NCBI RefSeq assembly: GCF_007971525.1
Contig: NZ_CP042437.1
Coordinates: 5,952,001-6,016,000 of the forward strand
DNA from: Mucilaginibacter ginsenosidivorax
GTDB taxonomy: Bacteria > Bacteroidota > Bacteroidia > Sphingobacteriales > Sphingobacteriaceae
Length of the DNA: 64,000 bases
Direction: 5' to 3'
Part shown: positions 1 through 8,708 of the stretch, piece after piece
Layout: every line of letters begins with the position of its first letter
Numbering within the stretch: the stretch's first letter is position 1
Made by a program: the position numbers and the translations under genes
Notes under the pieces: generated by a model
Told to the model about the DNA's origin: nothing
The model's input: only the letters and a program-made list of their open reading frames with translations
Database searches by the model: none

Positions 1-1948
1 CTACATGCTTGCGCTCAAGGGCTTCCCACAGGCCGCCTGTTTCTGCATAGTCTTCGGGGTCCATACTCCCGGTTGAACCGGGAAAACGGCGGCCGGGGGC
101 ATTTGAAAACAGTTTAGCGGTTTTGCTTACGTTGGAGTTGGCTTCCACCCATTCGTTGGGTATAACACCCATCATCCAGTGGTGGCCATGTATAGATGCA
201 TCGCTATCGCAATAATAATTATCGCTAAAAGCATACTGTGCGGCTACCTTAATATGGTTGGGCGATACATTCAGGTTTGGGAACTGCATCCGGGTAGCAT
301 CTGGCAAAGTATATTCGCAATGAACGCCGAAGCGTGCCAGGGTGCTATCGCCTTTGGCGTTTTTCATTTGCCCTAAAACCTCGTCGTAAGTGCGGTTTTC
401 TTTGGTAATGTATACAATGTATTTGATGGGCGTAGACGAAGCGCCTGGCAATACCGGTAATGGGTTGCCGGTGGCGACAGCAGCCGGTTTACTTATGAAA
501 GTATTACTGATAACTTGTTGAGTATACGAAGCCAGCTGTGCATTATCGGGCATGGTAACTTTTTGAAAAGTGCCTAACTGAATATCGCCGATGTAGGTGC
601 CCTGCGGCGGGGCAACAAAACCATGGCCGCCGTTGGGGCCTGCGCCGTAACCACGGCACGATGTAATATAAAGCTCTTTTTCATCGGCCGATAACTTTAC
701 CCTTGATGTTCCCCAGCCGGTTGGGATAAGACCTTTGGTGGTTTGGCTTGGGATATCAATTACAGCAACAGCGTTAAAGCCTAAAAGCGCTACGTACAAC
801 GTTTTTTCATCTTTACTTAAGCTGATGCCGAAAGGTAACAACCCGCGGAATTTATCAATACGGGCATCAACTTTAATAGGAATATCGCCCAGCAGCTTAT
901 GATTTTTGTAATCGATAATGGTGATATTGTCATTTGTGGCATTGGTAACATAGGCATATTGGCTGCCAACAGCTATTGAATTTGGGCTTGCACCACCGGT
1001 TACTTCGGCATCTTCCAGCATTTGGCCAACCTGGTGGCCGGTTTTGAATTTATTGATTACCTTGTTGGTGGCCAGGTTGATAGTGAAAACACTCATGGCC
1101 TCGGGCGAGGAAGGGCTGCCAACACCGGGAATCTTTCGGCCTTCAACGATAGTTCCTTCGCGCGATTCTTTAGTGTTATCGCCGTAAGGGTGCCTGGAAA
1201 TCATAATCGAATCGGCATTTTTAGGGGTGGCACCGGTTATTAGCGGGTAGGAATACATACCCACGTTGGCCACAAAAGCCGTTTTTTTATCGGGGCTTAA
1301 AGCCAGGCCAAATGGCTGGCGTCCTACGTTGACAGATGCGGTTATTTTTTTTGTTGCCAGGTTAATCCGCACCATGCGGAAGTTTCCTCTGTCCAGCACC
1401 AGTAACTCATTTTTATCGGCATTAAATAGCAGGTCGGATGTGAAGCTGTCGTCATAATCTTTATCGCCAACGCGGCCATTTAATGATAGCGAATCGGTTT
1501 TTATGAACTTTTCAACATCGTACACAATCACAGCGCCATTATCGCCACCACTCAGGTACAATGTTTTTGAATCGGGAGAAAAGGCTACACCCAAAAACGA
1601 ACCGTTAGATAAAGGGGAAGTTATCTTTTTATCGTATGAGGGTACCCTTAGGCTGCCCATAGTGGCAATATCGATAAGGGTGATAACACCATTATGCAGC
1701 GTTACCGCTTTTTTGCCATCGGGCGATACAGATAAGCCAAAAGGATCATGCGTTATGCGAATGGTTTGCCCGGCGGGTGTAATTAACCTGCCGCTGGGTA
1801 AAACAGATACGCCGGCAGTATCTATTTTACAGTATTGATCAATCCCCGGCACCTGTAAAATGTTTACCTGCTGCTTTTGGGCAAAGGCGTTAGGCATAAG
1901 CCCAATGCCCATTGCTAATGATAAAAGAAACTTGTTTTTAACTGGCAT
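1..1948 (-). CDS. Secreted YncE-like beta-propeller / alkaline phosphatase-family phosphoesterase, 3' end outside window
   Basis: The frame is open from an ATG at 1948 to the left edge, giving 649 residues with the C-terminus missing. It begins with a signal peptide (about residues 1-24, ending AFAQ), followed by YVTN/YncE-type propeller repeats with motifs such as LSPDKKTAFVAN and LSADEKELYITS up to about residue 480. A phosphoesterase domain then starts with KENRTYDEVLGQ, the counterpart of the ENRSFDH motif of phospholipase C-like enzymes, and continues with a DASIHGHHWMMG stretch. In this family the propeller is fused to a metal-dependent phosphoesterase that probably acts in the periplasm or at the surface. 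It is the last visible gene of the HD oxygenase-SusC-SusD run and is separated from susD by a hairpin. I infer that it frees phosphate or a phosphonate head group from a diester; the substrate is not shown by the sequence. Confidence 0.8.
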   Translation of the reverse strand, partial: MPVKNKFLLSLAMGIGLMPNAFAQKQQVNILQVPGIDQYCKIDTAGVSVLPSGRLITPAGQTIRITHDPFGLSVSPDGKKAVTLHNGVITLIDIATMGSLRVPSYDKKITSPLSNGSFLGVAFSPDSKTLYLSGGDNGAVIVYDVEKFIKTDSLSLNGRVGDKDYDDSFTSDLLFNADKNELLVLDRGNFRMVRINLATKKITASVNVGRQPFGLALSPDKKTAFVANVGMYSYPLITGATPKNADSIMISRHPYGDNTKESREGTIVEGRKIPGVGSPSSPEAMSVFTINLATNKVINKFKTGHQVGQMLEDAEVTGGASPNSIAVGSQYAYVTNATNDNITIIDYKNHKLLGDIPIKVDARIDKFRGLLPFGISLSKDEKTLYVALLGFNAVAVIDIPSQTTKGLIPTGWGTSRVKLSADEKELYITSCRGYGAGPNGGHGFVAPPQGTYIGDIQLGTFQKVTMPDNAQLASYTQQVISNTFISKPAAVATGNPLPVLPGASSTPIKYIVYITKENRTYDEVLGQMKNAKGDSTLARFGVHCEYTLPDATRMQFPNLNVSPNHIKVAAQYAFSDNYYCDSDASIHGHHWMMGVIPNEWVEANSNVSKTAKLFSNAPGRRFPGSTGSMDPEDYAETGGLWEALERKHV

Positions 1949-1970
1949 AGATAAATTGTTTTTAACCAAA

Positions 1971-1999
1971 CAAAGGCCCCCGTTTGATGAGGGCCTTTG
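1971..1999 (-). terminator. Hairpin between susD and the propeller phosphoesterase
   Basis: A perfect 9-bp stem (caaaggccc with gggcctttg) closes an 11-base loop, and on the minus strand it is followed by a short T-rich stretch. It lies in the 72-bp gap after susD, so it may be a partial terminator or an mRNA-stability hairpin that lowers expression of the downstream gene. Confidence 0.6.
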
Positions 2000-2020
2000 C
2001 AAAGTTGAGGTTAATAATTT

Positions 2021-3601
2021 TTATTTAAGAATGTACATTTTACCATTAATGTCATCATTGCCGCTATATTGATCGGCTAATGCTTTGTTATAATTAACAG
2101 CATTTGAAGTACGCTCAGAACCTGGATACTGGAAACGCAACGCTATACGGCCGCTATTACCTGTACCCGGACCAGTTGTAAACGTTGGCACACCGGTACG
2201 GCGGTAGTTGTAGTAGGCCTCTAAACCCGAGTGGCGGAACAACGCCAGGTATTTTTGCTGTAATATTTTGGTAAGCCCCGCAGCATCGGCAGTATACTTA
2301 ACGCCGGCCTGTGCATAGTAGTTAGCCCAATCAACATTAATAGTATAGTTGTCATAATTTGCCGGGTTTGCAGTACTTGTTGATCCCGGACGGTAGAAAG
2401 AGGCTGTGAAAGTACCTGTTCCTGTTGGGATGCTGTAATAAGCAAAAGATGCCTGGATGCCTTTGATATAATAATCTTCGGCGTTACCGGTTGCCCAGCC
2501 GCGATTAATACCTTCGGCGATGTTAAACATCAGTTCCGGGTAGCCAACCTGGATGCTTGGTTCGCCGGTAAAGGTAGAGTAATAACGTTTACGGTTCAGG
2601 AATGAATATTTCTGCAAGCCGGCATTGTTGTACATGTCACCTAAATCCAATCCTGGGTCGGCACCGATGAATGACGAAAACGCCGTAGGGCTTTGGTGCA
2701 GGTTATCAACATTATAACGGGCAGGCTCGGCGGTTACAAATACGCGCGGGTCTTGTAAGCTTGTTAATAAACCAATATAAGTAGCCGAAGTGTTTTGCCT
2801 TGAACCGTTTTGACCAAAGTTATCAGGTGTTTGCGGATAGTAATTGGTAGGCACTAAAAAAGTGTATTGCATGTTATCGGCAGCGCTGGTCATTACAGGA
2901 TATTTGGTCGGGTTGCCAACAACGGTAGCAAACTGGGCTGCAACATCAATATCGCCGGCTTTTTTACTTAGTTGTACCAATAACCTTATCCTGAACGAGT
3001 TTACTACTTTTTGCCATGCGGCCAGGCTATTGCCCAGGTAAATGTCGCCTGCAAAAGTGGTGTTGCCTGATGCAATCAGCGAGCTCATATCGGCATTAGC
3101 GCTTTCTAACCATGCTAACGACTGTGTCATTACCGTTTTTTGAGTATCATAAGCAGGTGTAAGGTTTTTTTCGCCCTGTAAAGCCTGGGTCATAGGGATA
3201 TCGCCTTCTTCCATGCTCATTTTGCTAAAAAGGTAAGCCCTGAAAAATTTACCCAAAGCGCTGTATGGATTAACAGCCGGGGCACCGGCTTTAACAGCCT
3301 GATCTTCCATTGCTACAACGTTTTTTAGTGTAGTATAGTAATTATCGCCGCTGCCAAAATCATAACGGTTGTTACCGTAATAATCGTAGTTGTAAATATA
3401 GTATTGGCCGTAAATTTCCTTTGATCCATCCGGAAATTCGGCAATGTTGTTTAATATGCCGTTTAAAAGGAGCGAAGCAGGTACCGAGTTTGGTACGTTT
3501 TGATTAACTGTTAATTCCTGGAAACTCTTTTTACAGCTGGTTACTGTCAGTATCATGAATACCGGCAGTAAGTAAATTTTAAATATCTTTTTCATATTCA
3601 T
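2021..3601 (-). CDS. SusD/RagB-family nutrient-binding outer-membrane lipoprotein (SusD-like_2 type)
   Basis: This 526-residue protein starts with a lipoprotein signal ending VTSCKKS, with the lipidated Cys at about residue 23. It then follows the SusD-like pattern: an N-terminal NQNVPNSVPASLLLNGIL stretch, TPR-like helices (about 100-230), a GYPELMFNIAEG segment and a C-terminal LFRHSGLEAYYNYRRTGVP motif. The family caps a SusC barrel at the cell surface and hands over the ligand. It starts 7 bases after the susC stop, so the two are co-transcribed. The low-conservation SusD_2 subgroup is often found on peptide or small-ligand loci as well as glycan loci, and the neighbours here suggest an organophosphorus ligand. 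Assignment to SusD is firm; the ligand is inferred. Confidence 0.93.
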   Translation of the reverse strand: MNMKKIFKIYLLPVFMILTVTSCKKSFQELTVNQNVPNSVPASLLLNGILNNIAEFPDGSKEIYGQYYIYNYDYYGNNRYDFGSGDNYYTTLKNVVAMEDQAVKAGAPAVNPYSALGKFFRAYLFSKMSMEEGDIPMTQALQGEKNLTPAYDTQKTVMTQSLAWLESANADMSSLIASGNTTFAGDIYLGNSLAAWQKVVNSFRIRLLVQLSKKAGDIDVAAQFATVVGNPTKYPVMTSAADNMQYTFLVPTNYYPQTPDNFGQNGSRQNTSATYIGLLTSLQDPRVFVTAEPARYNVDNLHQSPTAFSSFIGADPGLDLGDMYNNAGLQKYSFLNRKRYYSTFTGEPSIQVGYPELMFNIAEGINRGWATGNAEDYYIKGIQASFAYYSIPTGTGTFTASFYRPGSTSTANPANYDNYTINVDWANYYAQAGVKYTADAAGLTKILQQKYLALFRHSGLEAYYNYRRTGVPTFTTGPGTGNSGRIALRFQYPGSERTSNAVNYNKALADQYSGNDDINGKMYILK

Positions 3602-3608
3602 CTGTAGT

Positions 3609-6600
3609 TTAGAATGATAAATTTAAGTTGAAGCCATAGCTACGTACAGTTGGCGACTGTAATACAGTTTGAGCCTGGGCACCGTTGTATTGGTCAAGAT
3701 CCACATCCTTAAAGCGTTTGTCTTTGTAGAAATACAACAGGTTGCGGCCGTAAAGCGATGCAGAGATTTTCTGGATAAAGCTTTTTTGCAACCATGCTTT
3801 AGGGAAATCGTAGCTAAAAGTTACTTCGCGTAGTTTGGTGAAGGTTTTATCCATCAGGTTTGACTCATCTACGTTGTAATATTTACTTACGTAATCCTGT
3901 ACAAACGCCTTTTGTTTATTATTAGAAAACTGTAAGGCACTGTAATTTAGAATAGCACCTGTTTTTGAATCAAGGTTGATAGGAACTGGCTTGCCATCGC
4001 TACCAACGTTTGATACATATACACCAGGGCCTACATAGGTACCGTTGTAACCTGCCACACCAAAGTTTTTCCAATCCTGGTAACGGGCATCACCTAAAGC
4101 GCCTGTTGCGGTTTCGATGTTAGCACCACCACGCATTGTTTTATTGTGCATGTAATCAATAATAACACCACCAACAGCACCATCAAACTGAAAGCCCATG
4201 CTGAAGTTTTTGTAACGGATTTTGTTGGCAATGCTCCAGTTGTAGTTAGCATTTTCGTGACCTAATACCTGCCCGCCAACTGAAAGTGGCTTACCTGCCG
4301 CGTCGTTGATGATCTGGCCATCTTTTGTCCTTAAAAATTTGCTGCCGCGCAATATGTCGGTGCGGTCGCCTACACTATAGTAGCCTAAGTAAGTACCATT
4401 TTGGCCGGGAGGCAATTCTTTAAATACCTCTTTATTGTTGGCAACGTTTACCAAAATATTCCAGGTAAAGCCACCAAGGTTTTTAACCGGGGTACCTTCT
4501 AATGATCCTTCATAACCAGAACGTTTGGTTTTTAGCGCGTTTAGATATAACGTGGTATAACCAGAGGCTGTTGAAATTGCACTTGGGAAAATCCTTGGTC
4601 CGTCAATGTATTGGAACGCGCTGGCGCTAAAGCCTAAGCGGTTTTGCAGGAATTTAATATCAAAACCTTCTTCGTAGTTTACACGGGTAGATGTTTTGAT
4701 ATTGTTGGCATACAGGTAATCTGTTGCATAACCTGCTGTTTGGCTATTGTAAGGCTTGCTGGTTTGGAAAGATGTGTTCAATGAATAATCAGGGCCGTTA
4801 TATGGCGATGTATAAGTAGAGCCATAACCCAGCGGGTTGTTAAACAATGAAGCACCTGTGCTGCCACCAAAAGCGGTAATAGAGCTGAAAGGGGCGGGGC
4901 CAATTGTCGAGCTTGATGCATCAGCCTTTACGTTTGCGTATGATCCGCGTAATTTCAGGAAGGAAATTACACTTGGCAGCGGGATATAGTCTGAAACTAC
5001 AGTTGCAACCGATACACTTGGATAAGTGTAGGTAGTTGGCACCTGGAATGCGCTGGTATGATCGCTACGATAGGTAGCAGATAGGGTAGCATATTTACCA
5101 AAAGATGCATCTAACGAAGCGTAGTAACTAAATACACGCTCAGATGATTGGAAGCTTGTAGCCTGTATAGGGTTTTTTGAGTTGCTGAAAGCATAAACCT
5201 CGGGCACGTTCAAATAATCTGTGGATACCCAGCTTGAGTTATAAGACATGGTGCGCAGGTTTGAACCTACTAAGCCCGAAAGATTTAAGAAATTCTTAAT
5301 GGTATAGTTATAGTTCAAAATCAACTCGGTGTTGTTATCAAACAAATCGCGGCGATCTTCGCGGTAGTCGCCCTGGTTGCCTTCACGACCATAAGGGTGG
5401 GCCGAGAATGGAAGGTCTTCAGTACGTAAAATGTTATACGTATCAATTTGCGAACGTAACCTTAAATTCAGGTTGTCGTTAAATTTGTAGGTACCGCCCA
5501 AATAACCGTAAGTGTCATTTTTGTAATGACCACGGGTCCATTTTTGAGTTAACAAATATGGGTTATGGTACCGCTGATATTCTTCAAACTGCGATTGAAC
5601 GCCGGTTTTACCTGGCTGCCAGATGGCCTTAATATCAGGTGCGTTAACATCCCAGTCGGCACCTGTCCAAATCGAGATGTTGTAGATGATACTGTTAGGA
5701 CCGTACTGAACATCGGGGAAGTTGTCAGTTGATTGCCTGTTGAAATCAATATTACCTTCAAACGTCAATTTTGGCGTTGGCGTAAATGAAGCGTATAAGT
5801 TGGCATTGGCTATATTCAGGTATTGTGAAGGAATATAGCTGGTTTGGTGTTGTTGTGAAACCGAAAAACGGGTTGTGTAGTTATCGCCTACAACGCCTAA
5901 TGCAACGTTGTTATTTGTTTGCGAACCTACTTTTAAAAAGTTTTTCAGGTTGTTTTTACCACGGGCTATCCATGGGGTACCCTGGCGTACACCATTAACA
6001 ATAGGGCTATCATATTGCGGAATTAATTGACCGTTAAAATAAGGCCCCCAAACATCATAGTCACCATCCACACCACCTGGTGCACCACCTTTACCGTCAA
6101 CAAACTCGTAAAAGGTGTTTTCACCCGGTCCGAATGTGTTTTGCGTACGTGGGAAAGCCAGGAAACCCGAGTTTAATACGGTACTGCTGTTAATATCAAC
6201 AGTTAAGCCTTTTTTGTTTTTATCGCCTTTTTTGGTGGTGATGAGGATAGCGCCATATTGTGCGCGGCTGCCATAAAGCGCCGCAGCGGCAGGGCCTTTC
6301 AATACGGTATAGGTTTCAATATCATCCGGGCTGATGTTATAGGTATCTGTATTGATAGGGAAACCATCAACAACATATAACGATACCTGGTTACCACGGA
6401 TTAATACGTTTGGATTACCCAATAACTCGGCAGACGGGCCTACCGATACACCGGCAACTTTACCAATCAAACCGGCGATAGGGTTTGGATCGCGCGCTGT
6501 AGTTAAAGCATCGCCCTGAACGGTTTGTGTGGCGTAACCTACGCGCCTGGTTTCTTTTTTTACACCAAGGGCGGTAACAACTACTTCGTTCAAAGTTTTA

Positions 6601-6905
6601 GAATCGCCTGTAAGGCTCACATTTATGATCAGTTTATCGGCAACCACAACAGATTGTGTAGTGTAACCGATAAACGAAAATGATAATGTTTGGCCCTGGC
6701 TGGCGGTAATAATGTAACGGCCCTCAATATCGGTAACCGTACCTTTGTTTTGTTCTTTAATGCGTACACTCACACCGGGTACAGGTAAGTGGTTCTCGTC
6801 GGTAACTGTACCGCTTATTTTGCTTTGAGCTAATAATATAGATGGCGCAATACAAAATAACAAAACCGTAATAACGGTTTTTAATCTCTGGTAAAACTTA
6901 TTCAT
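3609..6905 (-). CDS. SusC/RagA-family TonB-dependent outer-membrane transporter
   Basis: The protein has 1098 residues. A signal peptide (1-27, ending ILLAQ) is followed by a carboxypeptidase D-like regulatory domain (about 30-105; KISGTVTDENHLPVPGVSV), a plug domain (about 115-230; VLIRGNQVSLYVVDGFPI and GPAAAALYGSRAQYGAILITTKKG) and a long beta barrel ending in the aromatic NLNLSF. It has no N-terminal STN domain, so it is unlikely to signal directly to a FecR anti-sigma factor, unlike the second SusC of this window. Instead, palindromic sites shared with the nearby XRE-cupin regulator lie just upstream of its start. It imports an unidentified ligand together with the SusD encoded right behind it. 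Confidence 0.95.
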   Translation of the reverse strand: MNKFYQRLKTVITVLLFCIAPSILLAQSKISGTVTDENHLPVPGVSVRIKEQNKGTVTDIEGRYIITASQGQTLSFSFIGYTTQSVVVADKLIINVSLTGDSKTLNEVVVTALGVKKETRRVGYATQTVQGDALTTARDPNPIAGLIGKVAGVSVGPSAELLGNPNVLIRGNQVSLYVVDGFPINTDTYNISPDDIETYTVLKGPAAAALYGSRAQYGAILITTKKGDKNKKGLTVDINSSTVLNSGFLAFPRTQNTFGPGENTFYEFVDGKGGAPGGVDGDYDVWGPYFNGQLIPQYDSPIVNGVRQGTPWIARGKNNLKNFLKVGSQTNNNVALGVVGDNYTTRFSVSQQHQTSYIPSQYLNIANANLYASFTPTPKLTFEGNIDFNRQSTDNFPDVQYGPNSIIYNISIWTGADWDVNAPDIKAIWQPGKTGVQSQFEEYQRYHNPYLLTQKWTRGHYKNDTYGYLGGTYKFNDNLNLRLRSQIDTYNILRTEDLPFSAHPYGREGNQGDYREDRRDLFDNNTELILNYNYTIKNFLNLSGLVGSNLRTMSYNSSWVSTDYLNVPEVYAFSNSKNPIQATSFQSSERVFSYYASLDASFGKYATLSATYRSDHTSAFQVPTTYTYPSVSVATVVSDYIPLPSVISFLKLRGSYANVKADASSSTIGPAPFSSITAFGGSTGASLFNNPLGYGSTYTSPYNGPDYSLNTSFQTSKPYNSQTAGYATDYLYANNIKTSTRVNYEEGFDIKFLQNRLGFSASAFQYIDGPRIFPSAISTASGYTTLYLNALKTKRSGYEGSLEGTPVKNLGGFTWNILVNVANNKEVFKELPPGQNGTYLGYYSVGDRTDILRGSKFLRTKDGQIINDAAGKPLSVGGQVLGHENANYNWSIANKIRYKNFSMGFQFDGAVGGVIIDYMHNKTMRGGANIETATGALGDARYQDWKNFGVAGYNGTYVGPGVYVSNVGSDGKPVPINLDSKTGAILNYSALQFSNNKQKAFVQDYVSKYYNVDESNLMDKTFTKLREVTFSYDFPKAWLQKSFIQKISASLYGRNLLYFYKDKRFKDVDLDQYNGAQAQTVLQSPTVRSYGFNLNLSF

Positions 6906-6941
6906 CTGCTAAAATTTAAGGGTGAAACATTTGCTTTTTTC

Positions 6942-6958
6942 ATACAGCAATGCTAAAC
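6942..6958 (-). promoter_or_regulatory. Second, degenerate copy of the 17-bp operator upstream of susC
   Basis: Read on the minus strand this is GTTTAGCATTGCTGTAT. It matches 13 of 17 positions of the clean site at 8656 and is intact in the left half. Its centre lies 20 bp from that of the better site at 6962-6978, about two helical turns, which would suit side-by-side binding of two regulator dimers. Confidence 0.45.
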
Positions 6959-6961
6959 TTT

Positions 6962-6978
6962 GTTTATTATTAGTAAAC
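6962..6978. promoter_or_regulatory. 17-bp palindromic operator upstream of susC
   Basis: GTTTATTATTAGTAAAC has the same arms (GTTTA-N7-TAAAC) as the sites before the regulator gene and the transporter gene, differing from GTTTAGTATTGGTAAAC at two central positions. It lies 57 bp before the susC start. A further TTTAGTATT half site is seen at 6982-6990. Confidence 0.65.
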
Positions 6979-7085
6979 CAATTTAGTATTAAGCTATACT
7001 TAAGCTTTTGTTTACCCTGTGTTAAGCAGGTAGTTTTTGTAATGAAAATATCACATGCCCTTTATAGAAAATTAACACATTGCTA

Positions 7086-7670
7086 TTAGGGATTAACCTG
7101 TTGTAAATGAGCCAGTGCAATACTCTTCAGATAGTCGATGTTATCAACAGGTGTATTCATTTCTTTGGCCATATCGTCCCAGTACCTGAGCCTTACAATC
7201 AGCTCAGCATCAGGGTTTAGCTCAAAGTCGGCGGCTTCATCAGCAGTCATTACGCCGCCCTGGAAATTAAGGGTAGCTTTGCTGGCGTCTGATAATCGGT
7301 TGTAGTATTCAGGGTATTTAAAGGTGAGGTATCTTTTGGCAATTACGTGTCCTTGCACCAGGGCAGCAACCCGTTCGGAAAAACCACGCTCCAGCAAAAA
7401 ATCGGCGCCAATTTGTTCGTGATCAACATTGCCCATGCCGTTCATACTTTCGGCTTCGCCGTCCTCGGCACATAAATGGCCAATGTCATGAAAAAAAGCA
7501 GCCAGTATTACTTCGTCGTCAAAGCCCTCGGCTTTAGCCAGGGCTGCCGCCTGCGACATGTGCTCCAGTTGCGAAACAGGTTCGCCTATATAATCTTCGT
7601 CGCCATATTTTTCATAAAGAGAAAATACTTCTTTCACCACTGCCTGGGGGTTATATGCAGAATATGCCAT
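7086..7670 (-). CDS. PhnZ/TmpB-type diiron HD-domain oxygenase (C-P bond cleaving)
   Basis: I take the ATG at 7670 (MAYSAYNP, 194 residues) instead of an ATG seven codons upstream, because the family starts close to this point. The HD ligands are visible: H37, H61-D62, H84, H108 and D165 or D166 in RYWDDMAK. Tyr27 and Glu30 precede H37 in YIGEPVSQLEH, with the same spacing as the Tyr24/Glu27/His34 set of PhnZ, which coordinates and gates the mixed-valence diiron site. PhnZ cleaves 1-hydroxy-2-aminoethylphosphonate to glycine and phosphate; TmpB does the same with the trimethylated compound. The 2-oxoglutarate-dependent hydroxylase partner (PhnY or TmpA) is not in the window. It lies directly upstream of susC. 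Substrate is inferred. Confidence 0.85.
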   Translation of the reverse strand: MAYSAYNPQAVVKEVFSLYEKYGDEDYIGEPVSQLEHMSQAAALAKAEGFDDEVILAAFFHDIGHLCAEDGEAESMNGMGNVDHEQIGADFLLERGFSERVAALVQGHVIAKRYLTFKYPEYYNRLSDASKATLNFQGGVMTADEAADFELNPDAELIVRLRYWDDMAKEMNTPVDNIDYLKSIALAHLQQVNP

Positions 7671-7736
7671 GTTGTTAGGTTTTAAATGCAAATTAAGCCG
7701 ATTGAGGTTACTATATTATTAAATGTTTGTGAAAAA

Positions 7737-7893
7737 AGCCCCCGGGCCCCTGAAGGGGGAACATCTTGATTGATAGGTTTTTTATCTGTTTTATGTATAA
7801 GATACCAAAAAGTGAACAGTCAAGTTTATTATAATAATGGGGGCAAAGCACCATGCAATTCAAAAGCTCCCCCTTCAGGGGGTTGGGGGGATT
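7737..7893. repeat. Intergenic inverted repeat, CCCCTGAAGGGGGA family
   Basis: Two arms (7737-7770 and 7863-7893) built on the core cccctgaaggggga / tcccccttcagggg form a large imperfect hairpin between the divergent HD oxygenase and regulator genes. Related arm pairs recur between phage genes at 52, 54, 55.6 and 58 kb. Confidence 0.75.
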
Positions 7894-7917
7894 AACATTT
7901 TTTTTTACTTTGCGAAT

Positions 7918-7934
7918 GTTTACCAATACTAAAC
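7918..7934. promoter_or_regulatory. 17-bp palindromic operator overlapping the regulator start region
   Basis: GTTTACCAATACTAAAC ends three bases before the ATG of the XRE-cupin gene. Its reverse complement GTTTAGTATTGGTAAAC differs at one base from the site at 8656. A tactttg sequence similar to the Bacteroidota -7 box lies at 7906-7912, so bound protein would block early transcription, which predicts autorepression. Confidence 0.75.
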
Positions 7935-7937
7935 AAA

Positions 7938-8516
7938 ATGGAACAAGACATACTGATACAAATCAGTAACCGGATAAAGGAACGCCGCCGCGAAAAAAAT
8001 ATAACCGTACAGGAACTGGCCATACGCGCCAACGTAAGTAAAGGACTGATATCGCAAATTGAAAATAGCCGTACCATACCATCACTCATCGTACTGATAG
8101 ATATTATTAAAGCGCTGGAGATTGATATGAACGAATTTTTTAAAGATATCCGGTCGAAAAGTAATTATTTTCCGGTACTTATTAAACGTAAAAACGAGTA
8201 CGAGCATTTTGAAAAAGAACATGCTTCGGGTTTTCATTACCACAGGATATTTACGCAATCCATCAGCCGGTCAACAGTTGATATTGTTGTGCTCGACCTT
8301 ATGCCCGGTTCATCGCGGCCAATGGTTACCACCGAAGCTTTTGAATATAAATATATTTTAAGCGGCGATGTGGAGTATCATTTTGATGACTACAAGGTGC
8401 TACTAAACCAGGGCGATTCGATGCTGTTTGATGGCCGCTTACCGCACACACCTAAAAATCCGGGCACTAACACAGCAAGCATGCTGGTAGTTTATTTTTT
8501 TGAGGAAAAGAAGTGA
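7938..8516 (+). CDS. XRE-family regulator with C-terminal cupin domain
   Basis: The 192-residue protein has an N-terminal helix-turn-helix (about 10-65; VQELAIRANVSKGLISQIENSRTIPSL), a linker, and a cupin fold (about 105-190) with FEYKYILSGDVEYHFDDY and the LNQGDSMLFDGRLPHTPKNPG pattern typical of small-ligand sensing cupins. Regulators of this class bind palindromes through HTH dimers and respond to a ligand in the cupin. The gene is divergent from the HD oxygenase-SusC arm and is followed by the transporter-oxidase-phospholipase arm. The shared 17-bp palindrome next to its own start and before both arms makes it the likely local regulator. It is probably a repressor relieved by the phosphonate or a breakdown product; that is inference. 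Confidence 0.88.
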   Translation: MEQDILIQISNRIKERRREKNITVQELAIRANVSKGLISQIENSRTIPSLIVLIDIIKALEIDMNEFFKDIRSKSNYFPVLIKRKNEYEHFEKEHASGFHYHRIFTQSISRSTVDIVVLDLMPGSSRPMVTTEAFEYKYILSGDVEYHFDDYKVLLNQGDSMLFDGRLPHTPKNPGTNTASMLVVYFFEEKK

Positions 8517-8517
8517 G

Positions 8518-8607
8518 TTTGATTTGAAAATTTGAGAATTTGAAGATTTGAAAATTGCCTGATTGGGTTTAATTTTCAAATTCTCAAATCTTCAAATTCT
8601 CAAATTG
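8518..8607. repeat. AT-rich inverted repeat built from 8-base units
   Basis: The unit atttgaga/aatttgaa is iterated on the left arm (8524-8558) and its complement on the right arm (8573-8607), with a 14-base loop. The arms pair over about 28 bases, out of register by one unit. It sits downstream of the regulator gene and could end its transcript, and similar AT-rich arms occur at 53.5 kb. Confidence 0.65.
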
Positions 8608-8655
8608 ATATTAACCAAACCTTAACATAAACTTAGTTTGTCATTAATGAAATAA

Positions 8656-8672
8656 GTTTAGTATTGCTAAAC
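8656..8672. promoter_or_regulatory. 17-bp palindromic operator upstream of the DUF5690 transporter
   Basis: GTTTAGTATTGCTAAAC is the most symmetrical copy, with perfect 6-bp arms around TATTG. It lies 36 bp before the transporter start and 20 bases downstream of a TTAGTTTG sequence that resembles the -7 promoter box of this phylum. Confidence 0.75.
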
Positions 8673-8708
8673 ATTTGAATTTGTAATTCGATTAATCAAT
8701 AAACAGGC

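Noticed and set aside
7711..8089. Minus-strand ORFs across the regulator start and the inverted repeat
   Set aside because: They are translations of the repeat or of the antisense of the XRE-cupin gene.
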